Of a DNA stretch of 64,000 nucleotides, positions 1-8,609 are shown piece by piece. Position numbers and translations under genes: made by a program. Under the pieces are notes generated by a model that worked only from the letters and a program-made list of their open reading frames with translations, was not told where the DNA came from and did no database searches. Position 1 is the first letter of the stretch; every line of letters starts with the position of its first letter. Origin of the DNA: Pontiella sulfatireligans (GTDB lineage Bacteria > Verrucomicrobiota > Kiritimatiellia > Kiritimatiellales > Pontiellaceae); NCBI RefSeq assembly GCF_900890705.1, contig NZ_CAAHFH010000002.1:682001-746000 (forward strand), read 5' to 3'.

Positions 1-2
1 TC

Positions 3-446
3 GCGCGCAACGTCGAAGCGCAGAAAGGTACGCTCAGCCATAAGATCCCCGTAGTCCAGCAGGCCGAAGACCTGATGCCGCGCAACCATCTGGCCAAGTC
101 GGCCGTCGCCATGGCCGCCATGCTGCCGGCCAAGGCCATCATCACCAGCACCAAATCCGGCGACACCGCCCAGATCTGCGCCTCCTATCGCGGCAAGACC
201 CCCATCTTCGCCCTCTCCGCCAGCATGCGCACGGTGCGCGAACTCTCGCTCAGCTACGGCGTGCATGCTTCGCAGATCGATGTGCCGCACACAACCGACG
301 AGCTGGTGAAGACCTGCGTCAAGGGTCTCCTCGAGGCTAATCATTTCGGTGAAGACGACCTCATTGTCTTCATCGGCGGCGGCCACATCTACTCGGCCCA
401 CACCAACTTCCTGCAGGTCGACACGCCCGCCACGCTGCTTAAATGA
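3..446 (+). CDS. pyk: Pyruvate kinase, C-terminal part (5' end outside window)
   Basis: The frame is open from the window edge, so about 147 C-terminal residues are seen. Pyruvate kinase converts phosphoenolpyruvate and ADP to pyruvate and ATP in glycolysis. The visible part is the C-terminal alpha/beta domain: ITSTKSGDTAQICASYRGK followed by PIFALS is the usual 'T.SG.TA...S.YR...PI.A.T' signature, and the end GHIYSAHTNFLQV matches the terminal 'G..G.TN...V' segment. The catalytic barrel lies upstream. The stop overlaps the start of the next frame (ATGA at 443-446), which suggests it was the first gene of a coupled pair. Confidence 0.9.
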   Translation, partial: ARNVEAQKGTLSHKIPVVQQAEDLMPRNHLAKSAVAMAAMLPAKAIITSTKSGDTAQICASYRGKTPIFALSASMRTVRELSLSYGVHASQIDVPHTTDELVKTCVKGLLEANHFGEDDLIVFIGGGHIYSAHTNFLQVDTPATLLK

Positions 447-617
447 TCAAGCGTTTCTGCGCATTCTACCGGCCCCACCGCCCGCTGCTGATCCTGGATC
501 TGTCCATGGCCTTCGTGCGCGCAACGTGTGCCGTCCTGATCCCGCTCGCCACACGCCGCCTATTCAAACTCAACGGCGCCTCAACAACAGAGCTCGTCGG
601 AACAGTGGCGGTGGCTT
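443..617 (+). pseudogene. Truncated ABC transporter permease/ATPase gene (5' fragment only)
   Basis: The ATG overlaps the pyk stop (ATGA). The first 45 or so residues, beginning MIKRFCAFYRPHRPLLILDL, look like the cytoplasmic lead-in and first membrane helix of an exporter-type ABC half-transporter (compare 'RFLRYYRPYRGLLALDL' in MsbA-like proteins). No second helix, Walker motif or ABC signature follows. The DNA changes from GC-rich to AT-rich at roughly 610-620 and the frame ends at 703 without further similarity. I read this as a gene cut by insertion or deletion. The family call rests on a short segment. Confidence 0.55.
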
Positions 618-1136
618 CACAAATTGACCAAATTTATTTTTCTCGATCAATTTGTAAACTTGTTTTGCAATGCGATCAGACATATTGGGGTCGACTGCTG
701 TAGGTGTTTTTCTTTGTTTCCGAACAAGCGCAAACAATCCGGGGATCAAAAGAGCTAGGAGAGCTAAATCAGCTGGGTTCTTTGCGCAATAATCATTAAC
801 TGTACGATGAATTTCTTTTAGTTCAGTGAGGAATGCAGATGCCTGTCTCCACGCTTCTTCATTTGCAAATTTTAAAAATTCGAGAAAGTGCTCTGGGGAA
901 TCGAAGGGAAGTGAATCGAATGCATCTGAAATCTGAAGTATCAGATCAACAATGTGCGAACCTTCTCGGTGGGTTGTCGCAAGAACTTCTACCTTTGCAT
1001 CAATCCCAAATATTTCACTCAAATCAGTAATGATTCGTTCAAATGAAATCAGGGATTTACCGAGGTCTGATAAAGGGATGTTAGAATCATCTCTTGGATC
1101 AGAACCTGTATATTTTATGTAGAGTTCTGCTTTCAT
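570..1136 (-). CDS. Unknown 188-aa protein on AT-rich insert
   Basis: I do not recognise the family. The ATG at 1136 is preceded by a good ribosome site (AGGA, about 5 nt away). The protein is mixed alpha/beta with a hydrophobic stretch LALLALLIPGLFAL near residue 130. No signal peptide or catalytic motif is visible. Its DNA is AT-rich, unlike the flanking pyk/ABC sequence, so it is probably acquired. The last 15 or so residues (VKPPPLFRRALLLRRR) are read through GC-rich DNA that belongs to the truncated ABC gene, so the C-terminus is probably chimeric. Overlap with the ABC fragment is antisense. Confidence 0.55.
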   Translation of the reverse strand: MKAELYIKYTGSDPRDDSNIPLSDLGKSLISFERIITDLSEIFGIDAKVEVLATTHREGSHIVDLILQISDAFDSLPFDSPEHFLEFLKFANEEAWRQASAFLTELKEIHRTVNDYCAKNPADLALLALLIPGLFALVRKQRKTPTAVDPNMSDRIAKQVYKLIEKNKFGQFVKPPPLFRRALLLRRR

Positions 1137-2015
1137 ATTTTCCTATATCGAACGTTACTCATGACCCGCTTGGGAAATAAACTTCGCCTTCAAAACGGGC
1201 GTTGTCCAAGTAGGGTCAATGAGCTGGTTGGAGATTTTTTAATGCTGAGATTCTGGGATCATCAGATGCTATATCAAGGTCAATTTGACCTTGTGTATTT
1301 TTCCCGAGATATGGTTGCGCTAAAGACACGCTCACCGGCGTTCCGGTTAAAGCGATGTAACGCAGGGTTCTTCTGGTTGCCAAAAGGTCGGGTTGGCGAG
1401 GTTTAGGGTGCTGCACGACCTAAAGCGGTGCATAAAAGGAGCGTTCCGGAGAGTTTTAAACGGGATTACAGGATGAACAGGATTATTTCCTCTGGGTTAC
1501 AGAGGGCATATTGTTTAACCACAGAAGACACTGAATACACAGAAACTCGAGACGATCTAGATTTGGGCGGCGCACCCGGCGGTCGAACCTTACCCAAACA
1601 TTACTCACACAAAGCCACAAAGAGCACGAAGGTGCAGCAGTTTATTCTCTGAGATCTTTGTGCCTTTGTGTGAGACACCTATCCCTGTCTGGTGCGTCCG
1701 TTCTGCCGTTTGGCGCGGTGAGGACGCCACGCCCTACCCAATTGAGGTTTGTAATTCCGTCTTCAGGCGGGACATACAAAACGGCTTCATGCCTCCTGCG
1801 CCTCTTGAAGCGTGCCTTCGGCACTATTTAGCAAAACAAAATTATCTGCGCTTCGCTCGGCGGCGAACCCGCCCCCCCCATTCAACTCTATGAAGAACGA
1901 ACCTTCCTGTTTTCGTGTTTAAGTGGTAGGACTTCATTTTTAACCCTGCTTTGAGTGAACCAATGCTCAAACTAATCAACCACGCTCCGGTGCCTCCCTA
2001 AATGGAAAACTAATT
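1137..2015. other. Repeat-rich spacer without a supported gene
   Basis: About 880 bases with no convincing gene. The short frames here (for example the 66-codon minus frame ending at 1216) have no recognisable product. It holds a copy of a motif shared with 4613-4635 (1387-1409), the ACAGGATGAACAGGATT word (1455-1484), a CACAGA word block (1517-1548), a palindrome (1604-1674) and a CGCCCTACCCAATT block (1718-1743). These recur elsewhere in the window. The remaining AT-rich stretch up to 2015 holds the ribosome site (GGAAAA at about 2004) of the next gene. Confidence 0.6.
1604..1674. repeat. Interspersed palindrome, CTCACACAAAG arms
   Basis: CTCACACAAAG (1604-1614) is an exact reverse complement of CTTTGTGTGAG (1664-1674). 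The inner part CACAAAGAGCACGAAGG and ATCTTTGTGC is also partly self-complementary. The same vocabulary (ACACAAAG...CACGAAG) appears at 36166-36223 and 38884-38928, so this is one member of an interspersed palindromic family. Confidence 0.7.
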
Positions 2016-2900
2016 TTGAAAACAATATTTGGAACACACAGCGGGAATTTTCATGCCGATGACGTTTTTGCCATTGCGGCCTTGTCGCTGCTTCACCCCG
2101 ACTATGAGATCCGTCGCTCCCGCGACCCGAAAGTTTGGGCGCAGTGTGATTACCTCGTTGATGTGGGAGGACATTATACCCATGCAGAAAAGGTCTATGA
2201 TCATCATTTCAAGGATGGCCCGACGTATGAGGATGGATTGAAGATGTCATCCATAGGCTTGATCTGGTCGCACTATGGAGCCGAAATTTGCGGCAGCCCA
2301 ACGATTGCAGATCAGGTGTGCAACCGTTTGATCCGTCAGTTTGACGCCATTGACAACGGGGTGAAGCTATCAACACCGCTTGAAGATTTCCCCGATGTGC
2401 GGGAAATCTCTTTAACGACTTCCATCTCCATGATGAATCCTCAGAATTCCTTTAAAGCCGACGAAGCGTTTGCGGGCGAAGTGGCGCGGGCTCGTTTGTT
2501 GCTGCAAGCGGCCATTACACGGGCGAAGCATTGGATGCACAGTCGAGCCGGATTGGAGACGGCCCTTAACGAGGCTTTAGCTGAAGAACGCGCGTATATT
2601 CTCGTCCCGGAAGATTGCAAATGGACGGAGCACCTGTTTAACAGCAAAGGGAATGAATCCATTCTGTACGCCATTTTTTCCAAGGGCAAAAAGTGTTTCG
2701 CGCAAGCGGTTCCTTCCGCTCCGGGCGAGTTTTCGAACCGCAAGGATTTCCCCCAGGCCTGGGCTGGATTAACCGATGACGCGTTTTCAGAAGCCGCGGG
2801 CGTACCCGACGGCATCTTCTGTCATCAGGGATTATTTCTCTGCGCAACGGGCTCACACGAGTCGACGCTCAAATTGGTTGGCGACGCGATTAAAGCCTAA
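2016..2900 (+). CDS. MYG1-family (UPF0160) protein
   Basis: 294 residues, TTG start at 2016 (GTHSGNFHADD begins at residue 6) with GGAAAA upstream. The family belongs to the DHH-like phosphoesterase fold; eukaryotic MYG1 is an exonuclease acting on RNA. Visible signature: GTHSGNFHADD (metal-binding H13, D15, D16), LVDVGG (residues 47-52) and YDHH (61-64), which together are diagnostic for the family. Length is in the usual range (about 300). No signal peptide, so cytoplasmic. It stands alone between repeat-rich spacers. The exact substrate in bacteria is not known to me. Confidence 0.85.
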   Translation: MKTIFGTHSGNFHADDVFAIAALSLLHPDYEIRRSRDPKVWAQCDYLVDVGGHYTHAEKVYDHHFKDGPTYEDGLKMSSIGLIWSHYGAEICGSPTIADQVCNRLIRQFDAIDNGVKLSTPLEDFPDVREISLTTSISMMNPQNSFKADEAFAGEVARARLLLQAAITRAKHWMHSRAGLETALNEALAEERAYILVPEDCKWTEHLFNSKGNESILYAIFSKGKKCFAQAVPSAPGEFSNRKDFPQAWAGLTDDAFSEAAGVPDGIFCHQGLFLCATGSHESTLKLVGDAIKA

Positions 2901-3320
2901 CCCGGCTACGCCACAGTTTTTCACCACGGAGACGCGGAGGCACAGAGAAATAAAAACCTCCTCGACTCTCTGTGCCTCCAGCGACGAGCGAAGCGGAGAG
3001 ACCGCGCGAATGCGGGGAGCGAACCTGGTTCGCGGTCAACCGGGCGGCAAGAGATACCGATCCGGTTAAGCGGCGCAGTGAGGACACCACGCCCTACCCA
3101 ATGCACCACCCGCCCCATCGGGGACATGGCCTACATCTGGAGGGTCGACGGCCTCGGCGACCGCGCGCAACAGGCGAGCCATCCCGCCGATCCTAATCCA
3201 CCGTGTGGCGCGCGCAATTGCGGCTCAATTGTTTGGCCAACAAATTCGTGTTTGTCCGGTTCCAGATTGTTTTCCTGAGGCGAAAAGCTACTCTCTTACG
3301 CATTCAAACCAAGGACAGCT
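2901..3320. repeat. Repeat-rich spacer with palindrome and shared blocks
   Basis: 420 bases without a gene. GGAGGCACAGAGA (2937-2949) and TCTCTGTGCCTCC (2967-2979) form a perfect 13-bp inverted repeat. A block GTGAGGACACCACGCCCTAC (3078-3097, running on to CCAAT) matches 1718-1743, and a 29-base block at 3134-3162 (ATCTGGAGGGTCGACGGCCT and on) recurs with one change at 4848-4876. The AT-richer last 80 bases before 3321 probably hold the helicase promoter; AAGGA precedes its ATG. Confidence 0.65.
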
Positions 3321-4589
3321 ATGCCATTCTCAAAACTAGGGCTTCTTGAAGTTATGCAGCGCGTGGTGGAGGCCGCGGATTACCGCGAACCCACGCCGAT
3401 CCAGCAACAAACGATTCCGCTTATTCTCGAAGGAATGGATCTGATTGCCCAGGCGCAGACCGGCACGGGGAAAACCGCCGCGTTCGCACTGCCCCTTCTT
3501 CAACGGCTGCATGCCATCGAAACCAGTCCGCCGCCTTGCGCGCCCCGCGTGCTGGTGCTGGCTCCGACCCGCGAATTGGCCCAGCAGGTGGCCGAAACGT
3601 TCAACGAATTCGGGAAGCATATGCCGCGGCGCATCGGCGTCGCCACCGTTATTGGCGGCGCGGAGATCAGTGAACAGCTGCGCGATCTGGAAGAGGGCGT
3701 CGATATTGTGGTCGCCACGCCCGGCCGCCTGCTGGAGCTCGTTCGGGAAAAAGACCTCTTTTTTTATGAGCTGCTCTGCCTGGTGATCGACGAAGCCGAC
3801 CGGTTGCTCGCGCTGGGGTTCGCCGAAGAGCTTGAACAGGTTTTTGAGGCGCTGCCCGCCGAGCGGCAGAGCCTGCTCTTTTCCGCAACCTATCCAAAGA
3901 AGGTCGTAAAACTCACCGAGCAGGTTATGCGGAATCCGAGTTACATCAATGTGATCGGCGACGTGCCGACCGTTGGCAACATCACCCAGCGCGTTATCGA
4001 GGTCGACCGCGTCAACCGCCGCCCGCTGCTGCAGCATCTCATTAAGGAAGAGGCGTGGAAACACGTGCTGATTTTTGTCAGCAGCAAACGCGCCGCCCAC
4101 AACCTCGCCGCGAAACTCCGCCGCAACGGAATACAGGCCGACGCCTTCCACGGCGACCTGACGCAGGAAGAGCGGACCGGGGTGCTCAGCGAGTTCAAGA
4201 ACCACAACGTGCACGTGCTTGTTGCAACCGATATCGCCGCGCGCGGGATCGATATTCAGGAGCTTTCCACCGTCGTCAACTACGACCTGCCGCGCTCGCC
4301 CGTCGATTATATCCACCGCATCGGCCGCACCGGCCGCGCGGGCGCCAAAGGCGTTGCCATCAGCTTTGTGGATCACAACGATCAGGCGCATTTCAATGTG
4401 ATCGAAAAGCGGACCCGGGTCAGTGTTGACCGAGAACAGGTTGCCGGGTTCGAGCGCACCGGCGAAGCCCCAGAAAAGAAAAAGGGGCCGCCGCCGAAAA
4501 AGGGGAAACGGCCCAGCAAAAAAGACAAGGCCCGCGCCGCCGCCCGCGAGCATGATGCAGCCGGCAACGACTCGTCTTCTTCGGAGTAG
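3321..4589 (+). CDS. DEAD-box ATP-dependent RNA helicase (RhlE/RhlB-like)
   Basis: 422 residues, ATG preceded by AAGGA. It unwinds short RNA duplexes for ribosome assembly, mRNA decay or cold adaptation, in the cytoplasm. All core motifs are present: Q-motif TPIQQQ (25-30), Walker A AQTGTGKT (45-52), PTRELA (82-87), TPGR, DEAD (157-160), SAT (188-190), ARGIDI and HRIGRTGR (332-339). A lysine-rich tail (about residues 375-415, EKKKGPPPKKGKRPSKKDK) probably binds RNA non-specifically. It stands alone between repeat spacers. The subfamily name is uncertain. Confidence 0.93.
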   Translation: MPFSKLGLLEVMQRVVEAADYREPTPIQQQTIPLILEGMDLIAQAQTGTGKTAAFALPLLQRLHAIETSPPPCAPRVLVLAPTRELAQQVAETFNEFGKHMPRRIGVATVIGGAEISEQLRDLEEGVDIVVATPGRLLELVREKDLFFYELLCLVIDEADRLLALGFAEELEQVFEALPAERQSLLFSATYPKKVVKLTEQVMRNPSYINVIGDVPTVGNITQRVIEVDRVNRRPLLQHLIKEEAWKHVLIFVSSKRAAHNLAAKLRRNGIQADAFHGDLTQEERTGVLSEFKNHNVHVLVATDIAARGIDIQELSTVVNYDLPRSPVDYIHRIGRTGRAGAKGVAISFVDHNDQAHFNVIEKRTRVSVDREQVAGFERTGEAPEKKKGPPPKKGKRPSKKDKARAAAREHDAAGNDSSSSE

Positions 4590-5035
4590 TTCCTGCTGCA
4601 TTCCGCCACCCTGTCGGGCTGGCGAGGTTTGGGGTTTGAAGTTAGGGGTTGGGAGCTGCGCGCAGCGCTTTGGAGTGCGGCTTTCCGTCCACGAAGGCCG
4701 TTCCTATGCGAAAGCAGAGACGGCGAGCACTCTAGGGCGGAGGCACCGCTGTCCACCCTTCGGGCGGTGCATCAAATGGTGTAGAGAACGTTTACCTGAC
4801 CAGCGGGAAGGAAACGTTGCCCGGCCGGTCGGGAACGCGTCCTGCATATCTGGAGGGTCGGCGGCCTCGGCGACCGGATGCACGGCGTGCTCCGGCAAAG
4901 GGCTTTGCGAGCGTTCGGCGCATTCGGCGAACACGCCCTACCCAATTAAAATCCTGTTCATCCTGTGATCCCGTCTAAAGCCCTTCCCTTTGCGTCTTCG
5001 TGCCTTCGCGATCAAAACCCATCCTATTGGCTGTT
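4590..5035. repeat. Repeat-rich spacer
   Basis: 446 bases with no supported gene. It carries the GTCGGGCTGGCGAGGTTTGG block (4613-4632, copy of 1387-1406), a GTAGAGAACG word (about 4780), the second copy of the ATCTGGAGGGTCGGCGGCCT block (4848-4867, extending to 4876), a CGCCCTACCCAATT block (4933-4946) and an inverted copy of the ACAGGATGAACAGGAT word (4951-4980). The helicase is thus bracketed by the same set of repeat blocks on both sides. Confidence 0.6.
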
Positions 5036-5431
5036 TTAGTAGCGCGAACGCCGGGAGCTCGACCGGGCTTTATGGCCCTCTTCGGCTTGAGCCTTCATCT
5101 GGTTAATCTTCTCAACGGTCAACGGCATCGGATCGCGAGAAACAATACCATCCGCGAAGCCGCGGTCGCGGGGTTTTAAATCGAACAGATCCTCACGGTC
5201 TTTCGGCATGCGCTTAAAACGGTACAGATAAAAATTCTCGACCTTTTCTCTGGCCCATTCAGACTTCTCCAAGAACGTCAGGCAGCTGGGAATCGTCGGT
5301 TTAATCAGAAAACATTTAAGTCCCATCGCGGCATATAAAATCTCCCAGCCGTAAAACTCCACGAGTTCGGTCACCATGGTCTCTGCACTTACACCCTGCA
5401 GCGGATTATTTTGTAGTTCTTCATTAGACAT
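5036..5431 (-). CDS. VF530 (DUF2132) family DNA-binding-like protein
   Basis: 131 residues from the ATG at 5431, chosen because GAGAGGA lies 7 nt upstream; an upstream frame of 14 codons is open but lacks a ribosome site. The core NNPLQGVSAETMVTELVEFYGWEIL...CF...PTIPSCLTFLEKSEWAREKVENFYL is the VF530 domain (consensus 'NPLHGvtLe.il..Lve.yGWeeLg..i.i.cF...PSi.SSLkFLRkTpWAReKVE.lY'). The domain is a small helical fold proposed to bind DNA. The C-terminal 45 residues are charged, ending RSSSRRSRY, an extra basic tail. Cytoplasmic; role unknown. Confidence 0.8.
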   Translation of the reverse strand: MSNEELQNNPLQGVSAETMVTELVEFYGWEILYAAMGLKCFLIKPTIPSCLTFLEKSEWAREKVENFYLYRFKRMPKDREDLFDLKPRDRGFADGIVSRDPMPLTVEKINQMKAQAEEGHKARSSSRRSRY

Positions 5432-5633
5432 AGAAATTCCTCTCTCAACAACCGGCTTCATGCAAGCAGGCATAGATTCAACCCTGCCCCAATGAACCGC
5501 AACGCAGTATACAGAGTTACTGCTCTTATTATACCGTTTTTCGTCCGCAAAGACGCTGCATCCGCAAAAGCGCTAATGCGGTCAGCGAACCCCGATTCAC
5601 CGTTCGGCGCGCTCGGCGATCGCCCCTTTCCTT

Positions 5634-6431
5634 CTATTTCACGGGCTTCAGATAGTCATCAATCAGCCATCGGGCGATGGTTGACTCGGAAGGAATCTCC
5701 GGGAGGGCATCCGGCATAAACCACCCGGCATCTTCAATCTCGGACGGATCAATTTTAAGCTCACCCCCGGCATAATCTGCAGTGAACCCAATCATGACTG
5801 AATGGGGAAACGCCCAAGGCTGACTGGCAAAGTAGCAAATATTGCTTACCTCTATGCCGGTCTCCTCCCGGACTTCGCGGGCCACACATTGCTCCAGCGT
5901 TTCCCCCGGTTCCAGAAAGCCGGCAACCACGCTGTACAGGCCGGCGGGAAAATGCGGACCTCTGGCCATCAACAGTTCCGGCCCTTTCGTGACGGCCACA
6001 ATGATGCTGGGAGAAATCCGCGGATAGCTCATAAAACCGCAGGCGTTGCAGACCATGGCCCGCTCTGTGGTTGATGGGACGGCCCCGGCGCCGCATTTGG
6101 AGCAGAACTGATGATTCTCGCGCCACGTCAGAATCTGCGATGCATAACCGATCAGTGCATACAACTCGTCCGCAAATGTTGCGTGAAGCGGGCGTATTTC
6201 GCTCAGCATGCAGTCCTCAGGCACATCCGGCTCAGCGTCTATTCGGGCGACATAACAAGGCTGCCCTTCGTAGGTGCCCAGATAAATGCCCTGATTTACG
6301 AGAGCGCGCTCCTGGCCAAAGCAAGGAATGGCTTCCTCCTGATTGAGGACAATTTTCCCCTCGCAGAAAAGAAAGGTCAGGGCGGGTGCGGCAGGTGCAT
6401 TATCCGGAAGTATCGCGGGTATAAATTTCAT
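5634..6431 (-). CDS. nudC: NAD(+)/NADH pyrophosphatase NudC
   Basis: 265 residues. It hydrolyses NAD(H) to NMN(H) and AMP and removes NAD caps from RNA. Zinc ribbon cysteines C110/C113 (CSKCG) and C128/C131 (CNACG) precede a Nudix box from about 171 (GFLEPGE...REVREETG, catalytic glutamates at 185-192), followed by the NudC-specific SQPWAFP motif (203-209; usually SQPWPFP). The zinc ribbon, Nudix box and SQPW motif together separate it from other Nudix enzymes. Its start overlaps the end of the upstream gene by 32 bases, suggesting cotranscription with the two genes upstream. Confidence 0.93.
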   Translation of the reverse strand: MKFIPAILPDNAPAAPALTFLFCEGKIVLNQEEAIPCFGQERALVNQGIYLGTYEGQPCYVARIDAEPDVPEDCMLSEIRPLHATFADELYALIGYASQILTWRENHQFCSKCGAGAVPSTTERAMVCNACGFMSYPRISPSIIVAVTKGPELLMARGPHFPAGLYSVVAGFLEPGETLEQCVAREVREETGIEVSNICYFASQPWAFPHSVMIGFTADYAGGELKIDPSEIEDAGWFMPDALPEIPSESTIARWLIDDYLKPVK

Positions 6432-6804
6432 GCGGCCGAGAGTAGAGAAGTTTGCGAACCTGAGTCAACAGTTCCGATGCACTCCTGCCCTGAGCAAATC
6501 CGGACAGCACCTCGCGCGCCGCATGAACCTCGGCGCTCAGGATCTCTTTTTTATCCGCCAGAAAACCATTCACTTCATCCTCCGGAACCGGATACCCGAA
6601 CAGCTCCAAATCCCCGCGGACCTTAAGCAACAGCTCTTCATGGGAAAGGTTCTCGGCAAGTCCCTCGATGATTTGAAACAGGATGAAATCCGCAACCCGC
6701 TCATCGCCCGACTCGCTCAACCGGTTCTTAAACCCGTCGTAGTCGAACTTGCGTTTGGCACTCTCCGTGATGGCGGCCCACACCCTGTCTTCAGCTTGCC
6801 TCAT
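6400..6804 (-). CDS. Unknown 134-aa protein
   Basis: I do not recognise the family. It is charged and mostly helical, with no membrane segment or signal peptide. It lies 24 bases after the PhnA-like gene and its 3' end overlaps nudC by 32 bases, so it is probably the middle gene of a three-gene unit. AAGGA is 12 nt before the chosen ATG. The overlap with nudC could mean that the true stop or the nudC start differs. Moderate confidence that it is real, from position and spacing. Confidence 0.6.
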   Translation of the reverse strand: MRQAEDRVWAAITESAKRKFDYDGFKNRLSESGDERVADFILFQIIEGLAENLSHEELLLKVRGDLELFGYPVPEDEVNGFLADKKEILSAEVHAAREVLSGFAQGRSASELLTQVRKLLYSRPHEIYTRDTSG

Positions 6805-6828
6805 AGTCCGGTCATTCCTTGTTCATGC

Positions 6829-7224
6829 CTATTCTGCCGTTGCAATTCTGGCTTCAACCTCTTCGTCGAAGTAGGCCTGTTCAAGCAGCTCCGCCGCCCA
6901 ATGTTCGTTGGACAAACGCTTGAGCATCCGGGCCGAGATCACTTGAACGGCGGGAATTTCGGACCAGATGGAATTGTTGAGGCAGCGCCAGTGATCGGCA
7001 TCCATGCGCTTGGGCTTCTCGATCTGCTCACGGCAGGTTTCGCAGATGAACAGACACTGGTCGGCCGACACGTGATCGGATTCCGGCGGCACTTCAAAAA
7101 CCGTCAGTTTAACCCCGTCGGCTTCGCACAATTCACATTTGGAGCGGGATCGACGTACGAGATCCTTTGCCAGAAAATTGAGTTCATTTTTACGCAGCTG
7201 ATTTTCGTCATACCCTTTAGCCAT
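6829..7224 (-). CDS. PhnA/YjdM-like zinc-ribbon protein
   Basis: 131 residues. Two CxxC pairs, C30/C33 (CELC) and C61/C64 (CETC), form a zinc ribbon. The stretch EQIEKPKRMDADHWRCLNNS followed by IWSEIPAVQV is the characteristic PhnA-domain block (consensus 'eqi..p.kmd.nHWRcLndsmWSevPaVQV'). Despite the name, a role in phosphonate use is not established for this family. First gene of a probable unit with the 134-aa protein and nudC. Good match over most of the length. Confidence 0.85.
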   Translation of the reverse strand: MAKGYDENQLRKNELNFLAKDLVRRSRSKCELCEADGVKLTVFEVPPESDHVSADQCLFICETCREQIEKPKRMDADHWRCLNNSIWSEIPAVQVISARMLKRLSNEHWAAELLEQAYFDEEVEARIATAE

Positions 7225-7478
7225 CGCTCATCTCCTCGGTAAGGCCCTTCATGCTGCGACACAAGCACACCGCAAACACCCGCACAGCCTATCCGGATTC
7301 AGGTTGAAGTAAAGAAGATGGTTCGGGGTTTGCGGACGGACGGCGCGCTGGGACAGCGAGCCCCTACCTCACGAATTATCCTGCATTAGGGCCTCTAGGC
7401 GACTCTGCGGAACAGTCGCCGGATAATAACAGCACAATACTATTTCAAGAGAACCCTAGTTACATATATGCTGCGCGC

Positions 7479-8609
7479 ATGGATCATGAAATTAATAAGT
7501 TGCAGGCCGAACAGGAAGCCCAGAAAAGGATTGCCTTCACGGCAGGACTTCTTCAGGGAGACATCACCATCAGAACCTTCATGGAATCCCTTGCGGAAGG
7601 CGTGGTTGTCATCAATATCGATGGGCGAATCATATTGATCAACCAACGGATGGAGGAGCTGTTAGGATATTCCAAAATAGAGGTGCAGGGAGAAAGCATC
7701 TCACTATTTATCCCCGAACGGCTGAGAGCGATCCACGATAAACATATTTCATCCTATTTTTCTCATCCCAGAATACGGCCGATGGGCATCGGGCTGGACC
7801 TGACCGGACAAAGAAAGGACGGGAAAGAAATCCCTGTTGAGGTCAGCCTTAGCAATCTGGAAGTGGATTCCGGAAGGATCGGGCTGGCTTTTATCACCGA
7901 TATCTCGGCCAGAAAAGCCGCCGAAACCAAACTGAAGAAAAAAAACAAGCAGCTGGATGAGTTTGCCTCGATTGTTGCGCACGACCTCAATAGCGATGTC
8001 AGCGCAATCGTAGGGCTCAGTGAAATGCTGATCGACGCAGAGGATGACTTCTCTGCTGAAGAAACACGGGAATACCTTCAGGAAATCGCTAACGGAGGGC
8101 GCAAACTCAGCGAGATCATCCGTGAACTGCTCCTTTTTGCCCGAATGGAGAAAGGCGACTGCGTATTCAGTCGGCTGAAAATGACATCATTGATAGCCCC
8201 TGTACAGGAACGACTGAAGCGGGAGATCGCGGATCGCTCCGCCTCGATCAGCATAGATGAATCCGGCCATACCGTCATGGGTTACGGCCCCTGGCTCGAG
8301 GAAGTCTGGTTCAATTACCTCAGCAACGCCTTGAAGTATGGGGGAACTCCTCCAATTATTGAGATTGGGAGCAGGAAAGAGAACGATACGGTTGTTTTCT
8401 GGATTAAGGACAACGGCCCCGGCATTGCAGCGGAAGACCTTGAGCTTGTTTTTAACGATGGCAACGATGCCCGAAAAAGAATTATCAAAGGCAATGGCAT
8501 CGGGCTGACCATTGTTAAAAGAATAGTAGAACAGCTTTCAGGCAAGGCATGGGTTACGAGTGAACCGGGACAAGGTTCCGTGTTCTACCTATCTCTCCCG
8601 AGCGCATAG
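7479..8609 (+). CDS. PAS-domain sensor histidine kinase, cytoplasmic
   Basis: 376 residues. After a short helical start, a PAS domain (about 30-145, FMESLAEGVVVINIDGRI) is followed by a DHp domain with phospho-accepting H168 in VAHDLNSDVSAIVG, and an HATPase domain with N-box N283 (NYLSNALKYG), G1 DNGPGI (311-316) and G2 GNGIGL (338-343). No membrane segments, so it senses an internal signal. No response regulator is adjacent; an orphan kinase, partner unknown. No strong ribosome site is visible before the ATG. Confidence 0.9.
   Translation: MDHEINKLQAEQEAQKRIAFTAGLLQGDITIRTFMESLAEGVVVINIDGRIILINQRMEELLGYSKIEVQGESISLFIPERLRAIHDKHISSYFSHPRIRPMGIGLDLTGQRKDGKEIPVEVSLSNLEVDSGRIGLAFITDISARKAAETKLKKKNKQLDEFASIVAHDLNSDVSAIVGLSEMLIDAEDDFSAEETREYLQEIANGGRKLSEIIRELLLFARMEKGDCVFSRLKMTSLIAPVQERLKREIADRSASISIDESGHTVMGYGPWLEEVWFNYLSNALKYGGTPPIIEIGSRKENDTVVFWIKDNGPGIAAEDLELVFNDGNDARKRIIKGNGIGLTIVKRIVEQLSGKAWVTSEPGQGSVFYLSLPSA

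Noticed and set aside
443..703. 86-codon frame after pyk as an intact small gene
   Set aside because: Only the first 45 or so codons resemble anything (ABC N-terminus), the rest is unrelated AT-rich DNA, so it is listed as truncated.
3336..4601. Long open frame on the minus strand opposite the DEAD-box helicase (421 codons)
   Set aside because: It is an antisense shadow of a strongly conserved gene; the translation has no recognisable domain.
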